DNA from: Mesorhizobium sp. WSM3862
Lineage (GTDB): Bacteria > Pseudomonadota > Alphaproteobacteria > Rhizobiales > Rhizobiaceae
Reading direction: 5' to 3'
Assembly: GCF_002294985.1 (NCBI RefSeq)
Contig: NZ_NSGE01000002.1
Span: 791,149 to 855,148, forward strand
DNA length: 64,000 nt
Numbering within the stretch: the stretch's first letter is position 1; the number at the start of each line of letters is the position of its first letter. Shown piece after piece: positions 43,772 to 51,308 of this stretch. A program made the position numbers and the translations under genes. A model generated the notes under the pieces. It worked only from the letters and a program-made list of their open reading frames with translations, was not told where the DNA came from and made no database searches.

Positions 43772-44176
43772 ATGGCTCAGGAACTAAAGACCACCGATCG
43801 CCAGGTCATCAGCAAGCCTGACGCCGGCGAACGGACCCGCTCGCGGCCCGTATTCGTGCCGCGCGCCGATATCTATGAGACGCAGGACAATGTCGTCCTT
43901 CTCGTCGACATGCCCGGTGTCGCCTCGGATGGAGTGGATATCACGCTTGAGAAACGGACACTGGCGATCCGCGGCTACGCGGCCGATCAACAGCATGAGA
44001 ATTATCGTCAGGTCTATGCCGAATATAGCGCCGGCGATTATGAGCGCGTCTTGACGCTATCCGAGGACATCGACCGCGATGGCATCGAGGCGTCGCAGAA
44101 GAACGGCGTCCTGCGTCTGGTGCTGCCCAAGGCGGCGCCGGCCAAGGCCCGCAAAATCCAACTCAAGATGGCTTAG
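43772..44176 (+). CDS. Small heat-shock protein Hsp20 (second of a pair)
   Basis: A 134-residue Hsp20. Alpha-crystallin domain from about 25: FVPRADIYETQDNVVLLVDMPG, ITLEKRTLAIRGYA, the long YRQVYAEYSAGDYERVLTLS strand and KNGVLRLVLPK; the tail ends KIQLKMA (I-x-L). It is clearly different in sequence from the preceding paralogue and probably co-transcribed with it. GAGGAGGGA lies before the ATG. Confidence 0.93.
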   Translation: MAQELKTTDRQVISKPDAGERTRSRPVFVPRADIYETQDNVVLLVDMPGVASDGVDITLEKRTLAIRGYAADQQHENYRQVYAEYSAGDYERVLTLSEDIDRDGIEASQKNGVLRLVLPKAAPAKARKIQLKMA

Positions 44177-44441
44177 CCGTTGGAGGCTAGAGGAGGTTGA
44201 CGATGCGGACCAGAGGCCTGATTCCTTGAAGCAGCAGATGCCCGTCACTCCAGGCAGGGAATGGCGGGCATCCATCTAGCTGCTACCGACCAGGGGCCCC
44301 ATCAAACTCTGTAGCGAGAGTTCGGGTTCCCCGTCTGGCCCGAACCGTCGACCGATAGCACTTCTGGGTAGTGACTCAACGGACATTCGACCGCTTGTCG
44401 CGTATCGGCGGTGCCCACAAAAATGGGCAAAGCGGCTTTGA

Positions 44442-44480
44442 GAAGAGCCCGGGCGCGGAGGAGGTGCGGCGGGCTCTTCA
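44442..44480. terminator. Terminator-like hairpin, repeat copy 2
   Basis: GAAGAGCCCG (44442-44451) and CGGGCTCTTC (44470-44479), a perfect 10-bp stem. Nearly identical to the element at 39140-39185. The rest of the gap between the Hsp20 pair and the next small gene (44177-44573) shows no gene. Confidence 0.65.
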
Positions 44481-44573
44481 TGCGGACCTCGCCAATTGAA
44501 AAGCGGGTCGCAGTTCGCCTTCAAGCCGTTTCATGAGATAATCTGCACATGCCGCGTACAAGGGGCGACGTTC

Positions 44574-44786
44574 ATGTCATCGTCGCGTTGCAGTGGCGTA
44601 TATAGGCCGGCTGATCTGGAATTGCTCCAGCGGGTGTTTGACCGGTTGTGCGACGAGCGACGCCTAGCCAAGAAGGATCGCGAACAGCGGGAATATCTTG
44701 CTAGGGAAGTCTTCCAAGCTTTCGATGACGGCACCACCGACGAAGCAGACCTACTGCGAGCGCTTTCTAAGCGCCGACAAGCGTAG
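44574..44786 (+). CDS. Small helical protein, paralogue of the 38256-38441 product
   Basis: A 70-residue protein: RPADLELLQRVFDRLCDERR, then DREQREYLAREVFQAFDDG and EADLLRALSKRRQA. The plan (leading L..L...L..C, a long charged helix, then a short acidic helix) matches the 61-residue product encoded at 38256. AAGGGGCGA before the ATG is a usable ribosome site. Function unknown; the family is rhizobial as far as I can judge. Confidence 0.6.
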   Translation: MSSSRCSGVYRPADLELLQRVFDRLCDERRLAKKDREQREYLAREVFQAFDDGTTDEADLLRALSKRRQA

Positions 44787-45122
44787 CTGGCCTTCGGCAA
44801 TACAAAGCTGCGGCGGGCTCTTTATTAGCTAAGCCTTAGAAAATGTTAATGTCAGTCGCTGCAAAGACAACGCATAATGCGCATCTGCCCCGGCTCGCAA
44901 CACGGGGTAAGCGGCCCGGCCTGTCCCGCTCTAGTCGTCCCCCGACTTCCCCGCTCGCAGGCCGGGTTGCCTCAGCTTCACCTGACTTCGATTGCATCGG
45001 GGAACATTCTAGCAGCTTGCGAGTTGGGGCTCGCGGTGCGATGCCAGCAGAGGTCGTGCCGTTGGGTAGCAGAGACCCCTGGAGCGCCGCTTGTCCCCTC
45101 AGCGAGCGGGCTCTTGGTCTTT
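44787..45122. other. Intergenic stretch with terminator fragments
   Basis: Holds the right half of the recurring hairpin element (TGCGGCGGGCTCTTTA at 44810-44825) and, at 45098-45120, another AGCGGGCTCTT motif. No supported gene. Confidence 0.4.
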
Positions 45123-45443
45123 CTAAACGTGTGAGGACTCCACGGTTCGAGTGAACGGAACGGACGCTCTCGGTGTCAACTGGGGCCTCCCAGCCCGTTG
45201 CTGTTCCCCCCATAGCATGGCGCAGGGCTCTTGCAATCGAGGCCGCCTTGAGTCGTTGCGCGGCGGCGTATTCGATCTCATTTCAAGTGCGCGCCGGAAC
45301 GCAATCGCGCCCACGTCGCAACCGTGCTTGGACGGGCCGTTCGAGCTGATGACGACCTTGGCTTGCGCGACGGTCAAACCGTACTTCTCAGCGAGTGTCT
45401 TTGGATCGTACGTGTCTTTCCAAAGTTCGATTGTCTTGGACAT
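45123..45443 (-). CDS. Small orphan protein with helix-turn-helix-like start
   Basis: A 106-residue product starting MSKTIELWKDTYDPKTLAEK; the segment DPKTLAEKYGLTVAQAKVVI reads like a helix-turn-helix and SSNGPSKHGCDVGAIAFRRA follows. The last 40 residues are Arg/Pro-rich and may be non-native. TGGAGGCTTC precedes the ATG. No family is recognised. Confidence 0.5.
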   Translation of the reverse strand: MSKTIELWKDTYDPKTLAEKYGLTVAQAKVVISSNGPSKHGCDVGAIAFRRALEMRSNTPPRNDSRRPRLQEPCAMLWGEQQRAGRPQLTPRASVPFTRTVESSHV

Positions 45444-45594
45444 GAAGCCTCCAGAGGCAATACCAAAGCCCGCCGCCGGTAGGAATTGGCGACGAGCTAT
45501 GGAACGGACACAGTAGCGGAACATGACGCTGGGCTAGTAAAGCGTTAGGCCTAGTTTGTTCCAACCCCTTGGCAAGCCTCCTATATCGCCCCGC

Positions 45595-45849
45595 ATGACT
45601 GGCTGGACCTTCCAAGAGCTGATCGACGCGGGCATGTCTGTTACGGGCGGCTGCCTCGATTGCCATCGCCATCAGAAGCTTGATCTGGCAGCCCTCCGCG
45701 ATCGGTTCGGCCGTGACGCTCCGGCGATGGAGTGGGATCTTCGGCCGAAGATGAAATGCGCGGTCTGCGGCGGCAGGCGCATCACCCTGACCCATTCGCC
45801 CGAGACCCGCCCGAAAGACCTCAATAAGCGACAAGCGGGGTGGAACTGA
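45595..45849 (+). CDS. Small zinc-ribbon-like protein
   Basis: An 84-residue protein with CLDCHRH at about 28-34 and CAVCGGRR at about 60-67, two Cys pairs spaced like a zinc ribbon; the start MTGWTFQELIDAGMSVTGG forms a helix. Likely a small zinc-binding accessory protein of unknown role. No strong ribosome site is visible before the ATG, which lowers confidence in the start. Confidence 0.55.
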   Translation: MTGWTFQELIDAGMSVTGGCLDCHRHQKLDLAALRDRFGRDAPAMEWDLRPKMKCAVCGGRRITLTHSPETRPKDLNKRQAGWN

Positions 45850-45967
45850 CTCCCGGAACCTTTGCCCCTTGTCGAAGTTCGGCAGCTAGGCGGCGCTTTG
45901 CAGCGACGCGTCGGAAGGCATGTCGGCGGGTGGGAGATGGCCGACGACTCCAGCGCAGGCCCCCGGC

Positions 45968-46001
45968 AAAGAGCCCGTCCTTCACACGGGCAGGCTCTTT
46001 C
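45968..46001 (+). terminator. Intrinsic terminator of the AAGAGCC family
   Basis: AAAGAGCC (45968-45975) and GGCTCTTT (45993-46000), with inner CCCGT/ACGGG pairing. It follows the zinc-ribbon gene and precedes the next small gene. The same sequence style recurs at 39140 and 44442. Confidence 0.65.
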
Positions 46002-46035
46002 AATGTACTGACCGCGCTTATGGAAGAGCTTTCCA

Positions 46036-46227
46036 ATGAACAGCTATACCGTTGAAACGATGTCGGGGATGGACGCGGTCTCTGTTGCCTACGCGAAAAC
46101 GACCTCACCGAAAGCAGCCGCCGAATGGGTGACCGGCCGCCACGTACAGGACCGGCGAGACGAGTCCGAATGGATTCGCGTCACCGATGACACCAATCGA
46201 ACGGTCTACAAATTTGCCTTCAAATAG
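46036..46227 (+). CDS. Small conserved-type protein, IRVTDDTNRTVYKFAFK family
   Basis: A 63-residue paralogue of the 70-residue product at 39222-39434: MNSYTVETMSGMDAVSVAYA, AAEWVTGRHV and WIRVTDDTNRTVYKFAFK. GGAAGAGC lies before the ATG. Conservation of the C-terminal strand pair in two distant copies suggests a real, selected protein; role unknown. Confidence 0.65.
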   Translation: MNSYTVETMSGMDAVSVAYAKTTSPKAAAEWVTGRHVQDRRDESEWIRVTDDTNRTVYKFAFK

Positions 46228-46374
46228 ACCTTCACCGCAAGAGAACGAAGGCCGGCCAGCGCAGCCATTACGAGGCTTGCCGCCATGCCGACCATATCTC
46301 GCTGCCTGTAGCGCCAGAGCATCGCAAGGCCGATTGCAGCAATGCGACCCTGCCGGCGGAACGGGCCGGCATCA

Positions 46375-46641
46375 TCAGCTAGAACGCTTTCTGACAGCGT
46401 CCCGGCTGACCGTTATCCCGAGATCCTGTCCGCTAACGGTGACGGTGTTTTCGTCAACCCGCGTCACCTCGCCGATCAGCTCGATCTTCTGGCCGCTGCT
46501 AATGCTCGGAGTGGTATCCACGATCGAATGCGGCTGATGGTAGGACGGAATGAGGACGGCCACGCGATCCTCCGTCACGCGCTTTCGCACGGTTGCTGTT
46601 ATCACCACCTCATCCCCGACTTTCAAAGAGCCGTTTGCCAT
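46375..46641 (-). CDS. Small beta-rich orphan protein
   Basis: An 88-residue product dominated by short strands (GDEVVITATVRKRV, DRVAVLIPSY, IELIGEVTRVDENTVTVSG), suggesting an SH3-like or OB-like barrel. GGAG lies ten bases before the ATG. No family assignment; 46228-46374 holds nothing else. Confidence 0.5.
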   Translation of the reverse strand: MANGSLKVGDEVVITATVRKRVTEDRVAVLIPSYHQPHSIVDTTPSISSGQKIELIGEVTRVDENTVTVSGQDLGITVSRDAVRKRSS

Positions 46642-46742
46642 GCGCCTACAACTCCGGCGCGGGAAATTGGTTCGGGAGAATCGGCTAATAGCGGGCGCTG
46701 CAGGGGCATCGTCATCCCGACGCGGAACTCTTCCGGCTCGAT

Positions 46743-47141
46743 TTGGAAATGGCGGAAGCCCATATGAGGAAGGAGGCGGCCTTGAAGGTCGAGAACGAGA
46801 CCTACGCTAAGTGCGCAGAGCTACATCCGCCTCACCCTGGGGACTGGACGGATCTGGAGATGCCGGCCAATGTCACGGAGTATATCATCGCCCACCTCAA
46901 CAAGCCGAAGGACGATCCCCCTGAAGTCCGCGCTTACTTCCAGGCGCACAAGAACAGCAGGGCAGCCCATGATGCCTCGCGTGATGTGTGGCTCGAAGAG
47001 AACGGCGACCACAGCATGGCGCCGCCACTGATCGCCGTTCACAGATGTCAAAAACCGTGCGAGAGGAAATTGACACGAACGCTAAATGCGCTGTCAGGCA
47101 ATATTGTTCCTCGCAAATCGCGCCGTGGCCCGGCTTTTTAG
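46743..47141 (+). CDS. Putative orphan protein
   Basis: A 132-residue frame with an ordered, charged first 95 residues (AHMRKEAALKVENETYAKCA, PANVTEYIIAHLNKPKDDPP, AAHDASRDVWLEENGDHS) and a less protein-like Arg-rich end. ATG at 46743 or 46749; ribosome site weak. I do not recognise it. Confidence 0.35.
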   Translation: MEMAEAHMRKEAALKVENETYAKCAELHPPHPGDWTDLEMPANVTEYIIAHLNKPKDDPPEVRAYFQAHKNSRAAHDASRDVWLEENGDHSMAPPLIAVHRCQKPCERKLTRTLNALSGNIVPRKSRRGPAF

Positions 47142-47221
47142 CAATCGCGAATGTGTGATGTGCATTTGAACCGGATTGCGGGTTAGAGTGACCTGCGTCA
47201 CCTAAATTACTCCATGGGTCC

Positions 47222-47257
47222 GGCCCGGAGGCTTCGGCCTCCGGGCCTTTTGTTTTT
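47222..47257 (+). terminator. Strong intrinsic terminator, possible sRNA 3' end
   Basis: GGCCCGGAGG (47222-47231) and CCTCCGGGCC (47238-47247) around a C(TTCG)G tetraloop, then TTTTGTTTTT. It is one of the best terminators in the window, yet the nearest upstream frame ends 80 bases earlier and is doubtful, so it might end a small RNA. Confidence 0.8.
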
Positions 47258-47317
47258 GCTATCTGCCGATATTTGTGACTGGACGGAGCGCTGGAAGCGC
47301 GGTCACGTTATAGGCCT

Positions 47318-47611
47318 ATGGAACCCCCGCCTCCAGACGGTCCCCGTCGAGAACATCGCCCGCGCGTGTTGAAGGGCGGTACCATCATCACGGGATTCCA
47401 AAACTCGGAAATCAGCTGCTCTCTGCGCAATCAGCACTCCCAAGGAGCCGAACTGAGGTTGGCCGCAGACATTCAGATTCCAGCACGCTTTCTGCTCTAC
47501 GTCCCCCTCGACGGGATCGCTTACAGGGCTGTCGTTCGTTGGCGCAAGAATGGCCGCGTCGGCGTCGAATTTGAGGGTACCGAGCCAAAGCCGAAGTTCC
47601 ATTACGGTTGA
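47318..47611 (+). CDS. PilZ-domain protein
   Basis: A 97-residue single-domain protein: REHRPRVLKGGTIIT at the start (the RxxxR-type c-di-GMP-binding region in an atypical form), CSLRNQHSQGAELRL (equivalent of DxSxxG) and VVRWRKNGRVGVEF at the end. Such short PilZ proteins are numerous in rhizobia. The DxSxxG motif is altered (N-Q-H-S-x-G), so cyclic-di-GMP binding is uncertain. Confidence 0.75.
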   Translation: MEPPPPDGPRREHRPRVLKGGTIITGFQNSEISCSLRNQHSQGAELRLAADIQIPARFLLYVPLDGIAYRAVVRWRKNGRVGVEFEGTEPKPKFHYG

Positions 47612-47699
47612 ATGCGAAGGCAGCACCTGTGGATAAGAGACTTAGAGCGGGCAACCGTCGGATAGAAGTGAACGTCCGAGGTAATGATTGGACGGCGGG

Positions 47700-47990
47700 T
47701 CAGGCGTTACCTTCGACCGCGCTCTCGTCGTCCAGCGCGTAGGGCACCGGCAGGTGGGCGTTGGCCATCAGTCATTCACCGACGATCGTTCTGACCAGCT
47801 CCGGCTTGGACAGTCCCATTTCCGCGGCCAGGCCCGACAGCGCTTCCTCGACTTTCGGATCGAGCACGAGCCCGTCACGACTCAGCATCAGGGCGGCTCT
47901 GCGGAGCATCACCTGAAGGTCGGCTCTTGAGATCTCTGCAATCTGGTCGGCTGCAACTTCCAGGTCGGTTGCTATCGTCTCACGTGTCAT
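47700..47990 (-). pseudogene. Small protein gene interrupted by a TGA codon
   Basis: The first 72 codons (MTRETIATDLEVAADQIAEI, VMLRRAALMLSRDG, LAAEMGLSKPELVRTIVGE) end in TGA at 47772-47774, but the same frame continues for 23 more sense codons (LMANAHLPVPYALDDESAVE to GNA) up to TGA at 47700. The break falls where a Trp (TGG) would read naturally as GEWLMANA. Either the shorter protein is tolerated or the gene has just been inactivated. Looks like a RHH-type antitoxin-like helical protein, but without a toxin partner. Confidence 0.55.
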
Positions 47991-48242
47991 GATTTGCCTC
48001 CGCTACAGGTAGAGTTCCCTCTCCCCACGGTGCTCAAAGCAAAACCAGTGGGATGGCTGCCTCGGGCGAGCAAAGCCCCAGCCCGCATCTTTCCCGCATC
48101 CCTCGTGCTCGCAGGCGTGAGCGAGAGGCCCGCGCTCGCGCGTTTGCAAAGGCTCGCCGGGGCGTGTCGGTTCGTCGCTCATGCCAAAAAAAGGATTCCA
48201 TGGGCCGGCTTGACTCAAGCGTTTTGTTCTTTTTCTGTTCTC

Positions 48243-48536
48243 ATGGCGCATGAGATGATCGACACGCTGGGCAAGGCGACCCGGCACAACATGCTTTTGA
48301 AGGTGGAGTGCGCCTGCGGGAACGTGCGCTACTGCCGGTCGGCCGACCTGATGATAGTTTACTGCGGGGGCGCCAATCCCTTCCGCCTGAGGTTCGACTG
48401 CAGCCGGTGTAAGCCGGAGATCAAGGTGACGCTCGTCGAGGTTCACCCCGAACATCTGCCGAGGAAGCTTGTGATCCACAAACCCATGAAGGCCGACGGG
48501 AAAATCGTCTGGCACACCGAGCGGTTCCGGCCATGA
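48243..48536 (+). CDS. Small zinc-finger-type protein
   Basis: A 97-residue protein with C24-x-C (VECACGNVRYC) and CSRCKP near residue 53, spaced like a zinc site, and a basic end (KADGKIVWHTERFRP). The first helix is MAHEMIDTLGKATRHNM. The frame is open upstream to 47994 but the protein-like character begins at this ATG. Possibly nucleic-acid binding; no family known to me. The gap 48537-48846 contains only the small remnant noted separately. Confidence 0.55.
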   Translation: MAHEMIDTLGKATRHNMLLKVECACGNVRYCRSADLMIVYCGGANPFRLRFDCSRCKPEIKVTLVEVHPEHLPRKLVIHKPMKADGKIVWHTERFRP

Positions 48537-48660
48537 GCAGCGCTGGCGCGTCGTCGCTCACATTTGTTGGATTGCTCTGGAAACAAGAAGACGACCGCCG
48601 AGCGGAGCGGGGGACCTGGCGTGTGTCGACGGTCGTCGGAAAACAAGGGGCCCAATATGG

Positions 48661-48717
48661 TCAGCAAACTGCGTTGCGATAGGCCTGACTCATTGTGGCG
48701 TCAGTCACCCTGATCCA
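48661..48717 (-). pseudogene. Remnant of the IRVTDxxNRTVYK small-protein family
   Basis: Minus-strand codons ending at 48661 read MWIRVTDATMSQAYRNAVC, recalling the C-terminal signature of the products at 39222-39434 and 46036-46227 with several changes. Nothing of the N-terminal half is seen. Confidence 0.4.
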
Positions 48718-48846
48718 CATTAACATTTGTTGGTTTTTCATCCGAGCCGGAATCACAAGCCGGCAAGGTCGTTCACAAGCATGCCTTGAGAGACTGTGCG
48801 CCCTTTCGAGAATGCTGGCATCGGGGACGTTCGCAGGCGGCCACGG

Positions 48847-48963
48847 ATGGTGGCTGCAGTGCGCGAAGGCATCTCGCCCGAAGGGTTCCACGACGAGGTC
48901 GATAGCGTGTTCGAAGTCGTCTTCGAGGCGATGCAGCACCCCGAGGGCGGCTTGGCCGGCTGA
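48847..48963 (+). pseudogene. DUF768-type remnant
   Basis: Thirty-eight codons (REGISPEGFHDEVDSVFEVV, then FEAMQHPEGGLAG) match the second half of the DUF768-type product at 38512-38733, including the identical terminal GGLAG. The N-terminal half is lost or frameshifted. The bases to 49152 hold no gene. Confidence 0.6.
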
Positions 48964-49152
48964 AACTGTGCCTAATGGTGAGGCGATGATGTGCTCGAGC
49001 GGTCGCAATCAGCCCGGTTTCAGCAGTCGAGTGAAGTTCGCACGGACGCGACGGCCGGAAGGTCTTTGCCGCGCCTCCGTTCAGAAGGACGGACTTTGAC
49101 GTAGAGCTGCGCTTTACCCCGACACTGCACAGGGGGGCACACGCCGGGGCCG

Positions 49153-50232
49153 TCAAAGATCGATTGAAACATTGCCTTGCGCCCGGCTGCAACAGGCCAG
49201 CACATAACCCGCAGACTTATCTTCGGAAGTGAGCCCGCCAAGATCACACATCGACACTTCACCAGAGAGCTTGGCTATTCGGCAAGTGCCGCAAACTCCT
49301 TGCTGGCACGCGGTGGGGACATAGACGCCACATTTGCGCGCTGCATCCAGCAGGGTCTCTCCGGGCGCGCAGCAATGCTCTATTCCAGACTTGGTGAAGT
49401 GGACAAAAGACGAAATGGCAGAGGCTTCATCCGGAGCAGCACCGCCAGCGTAGCCTCCGAAGCTCTCCTCGTAATAGGCCAGCGGTTCAATACCAACTTC
49501 ATCAAAACTGGCTTGTATTGCCTTCATGTAGAGTTCGGGGCCGCAAGTGTAGACTGTACGGTTGGCAAGATCGGGAACAAGGCGCAGGAGCAGGGGGCCA
49601 TTTAACCGGCCACTCGGTTCTGCCCACGAGGAATCTCCCTTGGAACAAAGGAATGTCACCTCGACGTTGGGAAATCGGGCAGCGAGTGCATTGAGTTCCG
49701 ATTTATAGATGATATCGCGCGGCGACCGCACGCTGTAGATGAGCCGAAGGTCCAGATCGGATGCTCGATCCGTCAACATTCGCAGCATCGACATAAGAGG
49801 CGTGATCCCGCTGCCGCCCGCAAGAAAGAGAGGCTTTTCGCTGGCAGCGCCATCGAGTTTGAACGAACCCAGGGGGCCTTCAATCTTGATTTCATCGCCG
49901 GACCGCAGATTGTCGTGGAGCCAATTGGAAACCAGCCCGCCAGGTGTCCGCTTTACCGTGATGTGCAAATCAAGTGGCCGAGTCGGTGGAGAGGAGACGG
50001 AGTAGGCTCGCGTCACATTGAGCCCGTCAATGCTGAGGCGAAGAAGCACATATTGTCCCGCATTGAAGCAGAACATGCGGTCTGACGCCGCGGAAAAGAC
50101 AAACGTTTTCACGTCGTGCGTCTCGTCGATCACCCGACGGCAGACCATTGCCTGCGGCGATGAGTCGGCCCATTGCCGCTGCCGCATCGCAGCAACAAAT
50201 TCGGAAGCCGGAAACGAGGTGTGTGCGTTCAT
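49153..50232 (-). CDS. Ferredoxin-type oxidoreductase (FAD, NAD and 2Fe-2S domains)
   Basis: A 359-residue electron-transfer protein. FAD domain: RAYSVSS and GGLVSNWLH; NAD domain: FLAGGSGITPLMSML and YTCGPELYMKA; C-terminal plant-type 2Fe-2S domain with CQQGVCGTC and a final Cys in VLACCSRA. The order matches reductases of Rieske non-haem oxygenases (for example glycine betaine or stachydrine demethylases) and Hcp reductases. It could feed electrons to the Rieske ferredoxin encoded across the divergent region, but no oxygenase large subunit is in the window. Same strand as, and 87 bases after, the LysR gene. Confidence 0.9.
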   Translation of the reverse strand: MNAHTSFPASEFVAAMRQRQWADSSPQAMVCRRVIDETHDVKTFVFSAASDRMFCFNAGQYVLLRLSIDGLNVTRAYSVSSPPTRPLDLHITVKRTPGGLVSNWLHDNLRSGDEIKIEGPLGSFKLDGAASEKPLFLAGGSGITPLMSMLRMLTDRASDLDLRLIYSVRSPRDIIYKSELNALAARFPNVEVTFLCSKGDSSWAEPSGRLNGPLLLRLVPDLANRTVYTCGPELYMKAIQASFDEVGIEPLAYYEESFGGYAGGAAPDEASAISSFVHFTKSGIEHCCAPGETLLDAARKCGVYVPTACQQGVCGTCRIAKLSGEVSMCDLGGLTSEDKSAGYVLACCSRAQGNVSIDL

Positions 50233-50319
50233 TTGGGCTCTCAGTGTCGCGCCAACATGCCAGGCGAAGCCTTCGCGGAACAGCGAGTTGAGCCTTACTT
50301 TTTGATCGGGTATTTCGAT

Positions 50320-51177
50320 CTATGTTTCGAGCGACATCACCGCGAGCTGGAGCGCACGAAGCCCCTTGCGGATGATCGGCTCATGCTTGCGCCGGGCGAG
50401 CATGGCCGTATGGACGGGCTGGTAAAGCGTCGGGGCGCCCTCGACCAGGAACGATGGGACCTCGGCCGTGAACCTGCGGGCATCGTCGTTGCGCATGTAA
50501 CAACTCCCCCCGGTTCGTCGCAGCATTGCCTCGGCCAAGCTTTCGGATCCCATGGATAGCCTGGAAATTGCCAGGGCAGGGATCAGTTCCGAATGGGTTT
50601 TCTCGAGTACGACGGTGTACCCCGGGCGAATGTAGCTGTCAGGATTCACCTCCGATAGCGTCCTCGCAACGGTGGAGACCATCACATATTCCTCGACCAT
50701 GAGGTGCTCATAAGTAATTTCGGGAAGATAGCGGGGTGCATAGAGCACGGCTATGTCGAGATTTCCCATGCTGAGATCGGTCACCATCTGATTGGAATAG
50801 TCGGACTCTACATGAATCGAGGCCTTTGGAAGAACCTGGCAGAGCGCCTCCACCCACCCAGGGAGCACCGAGCGTGTCATGCCAACCTGTGCGGCCACAC
50901 GTAGCGTCCCTTCGAACCGGTTGAATGCGCGCACGTCATGGCGCGCTTGCGACCAGGTCGAAAGCATCGCTCGCGCGTAGGCTTCGAAACGTCGCCCCGC
51001 CGCGGTCGGCTCAGCGCCAGCACGACCACGATGGAAAAGCTCTGACCCCACCGCACTTTCCAGACCCTTGATCCGAGAACTCACCGTAGACTGAGTAATG
51101 TTCAGCCGGTCCGCAGTCCGGTTGAAGTTGCGCGATTCGATAATGTCGAGGAAGGTCTCGATGTGGTCCAGCTGCAT
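50320..51177 (-). CDS. LysR-family transcriptional regulator
   Basis: A 285-residue LTTR. The winged helix is at residues 1-60 (LDHIETFLDIIESRNFNRTA, DRLNITQSTVSSRIKGLE), then a linker helix and two-lobed effector domain (GTLRVAAQVGMTRSVLPGWV, MGNLDIAVLYAP). It diverges from the amidohydrolase-Rieske-importer operon and is probably its activator, sensing the imported compound; it may also co-regulate the downstream reductase. Confidence 0.92.
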   Translation of the reverse strand: MQLDHIETFLDIIESRNFNRTADRLNITQSTVSSRIKGLESAVGSELFHRGRAGAEPTAAGRRFEAYARAMLSTWSQARHDVRAFNRFEGTLRVAAQVGMTRSVLPGWVEALCQVLPKASIHVESDYSNQMVTDLSMGNLDIAVLYAPRYLPEITYEHLMVEEYVMVSTVARTLSEVNPDSYIRPGYTVVLEKTHSELIPALAISRLSMGSESLAEAMLRRTGGSCYMRNDDARRFTAEVPSFLVEGAPTLYQPVHTAMLARRKHEPIIRKGLRALQLAVMSLET

Positions 51178-51209
51178 GCATCATACCTTAATCGAAAAAG
51201 CCGATCATT

Positions 51210-51227
51210 AGCCAGAGATCATTGGCT
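51210..51227. promoter_or_regulatory. Candidate LysR binding site
   Basis: AGCCA (51210-51214) and TGGCT (51223-51227) with an 8-base spacer, inside the 131-bp divergent region. The dyad has the short-arm form usual for LysR regulators; ATCATT repeats on both sides (51204-51209, 51219-51224). Confidence 0.45.
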
Positions 51228-51308
51228 TGATCTGGCAATTGTCAAGGCCGAAGGTGGAGGCAGTAACCGGCTAGGCGCGGCTAAGCCAGACAGGGAGCGA
51301 AAGCTAAA

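Noticed and set aside
48661..49008. 115-codon minus-strand frame
   Set aside because: Most of it is antisense to the DUF768-type remnant; only its last 18 codons resemble a known local family.
49177..49605. Plus-strand frame opposite the reductase
   Set aside because: Antisense of a gene with complete FAD, NAD and 2Fe-2S motifs.
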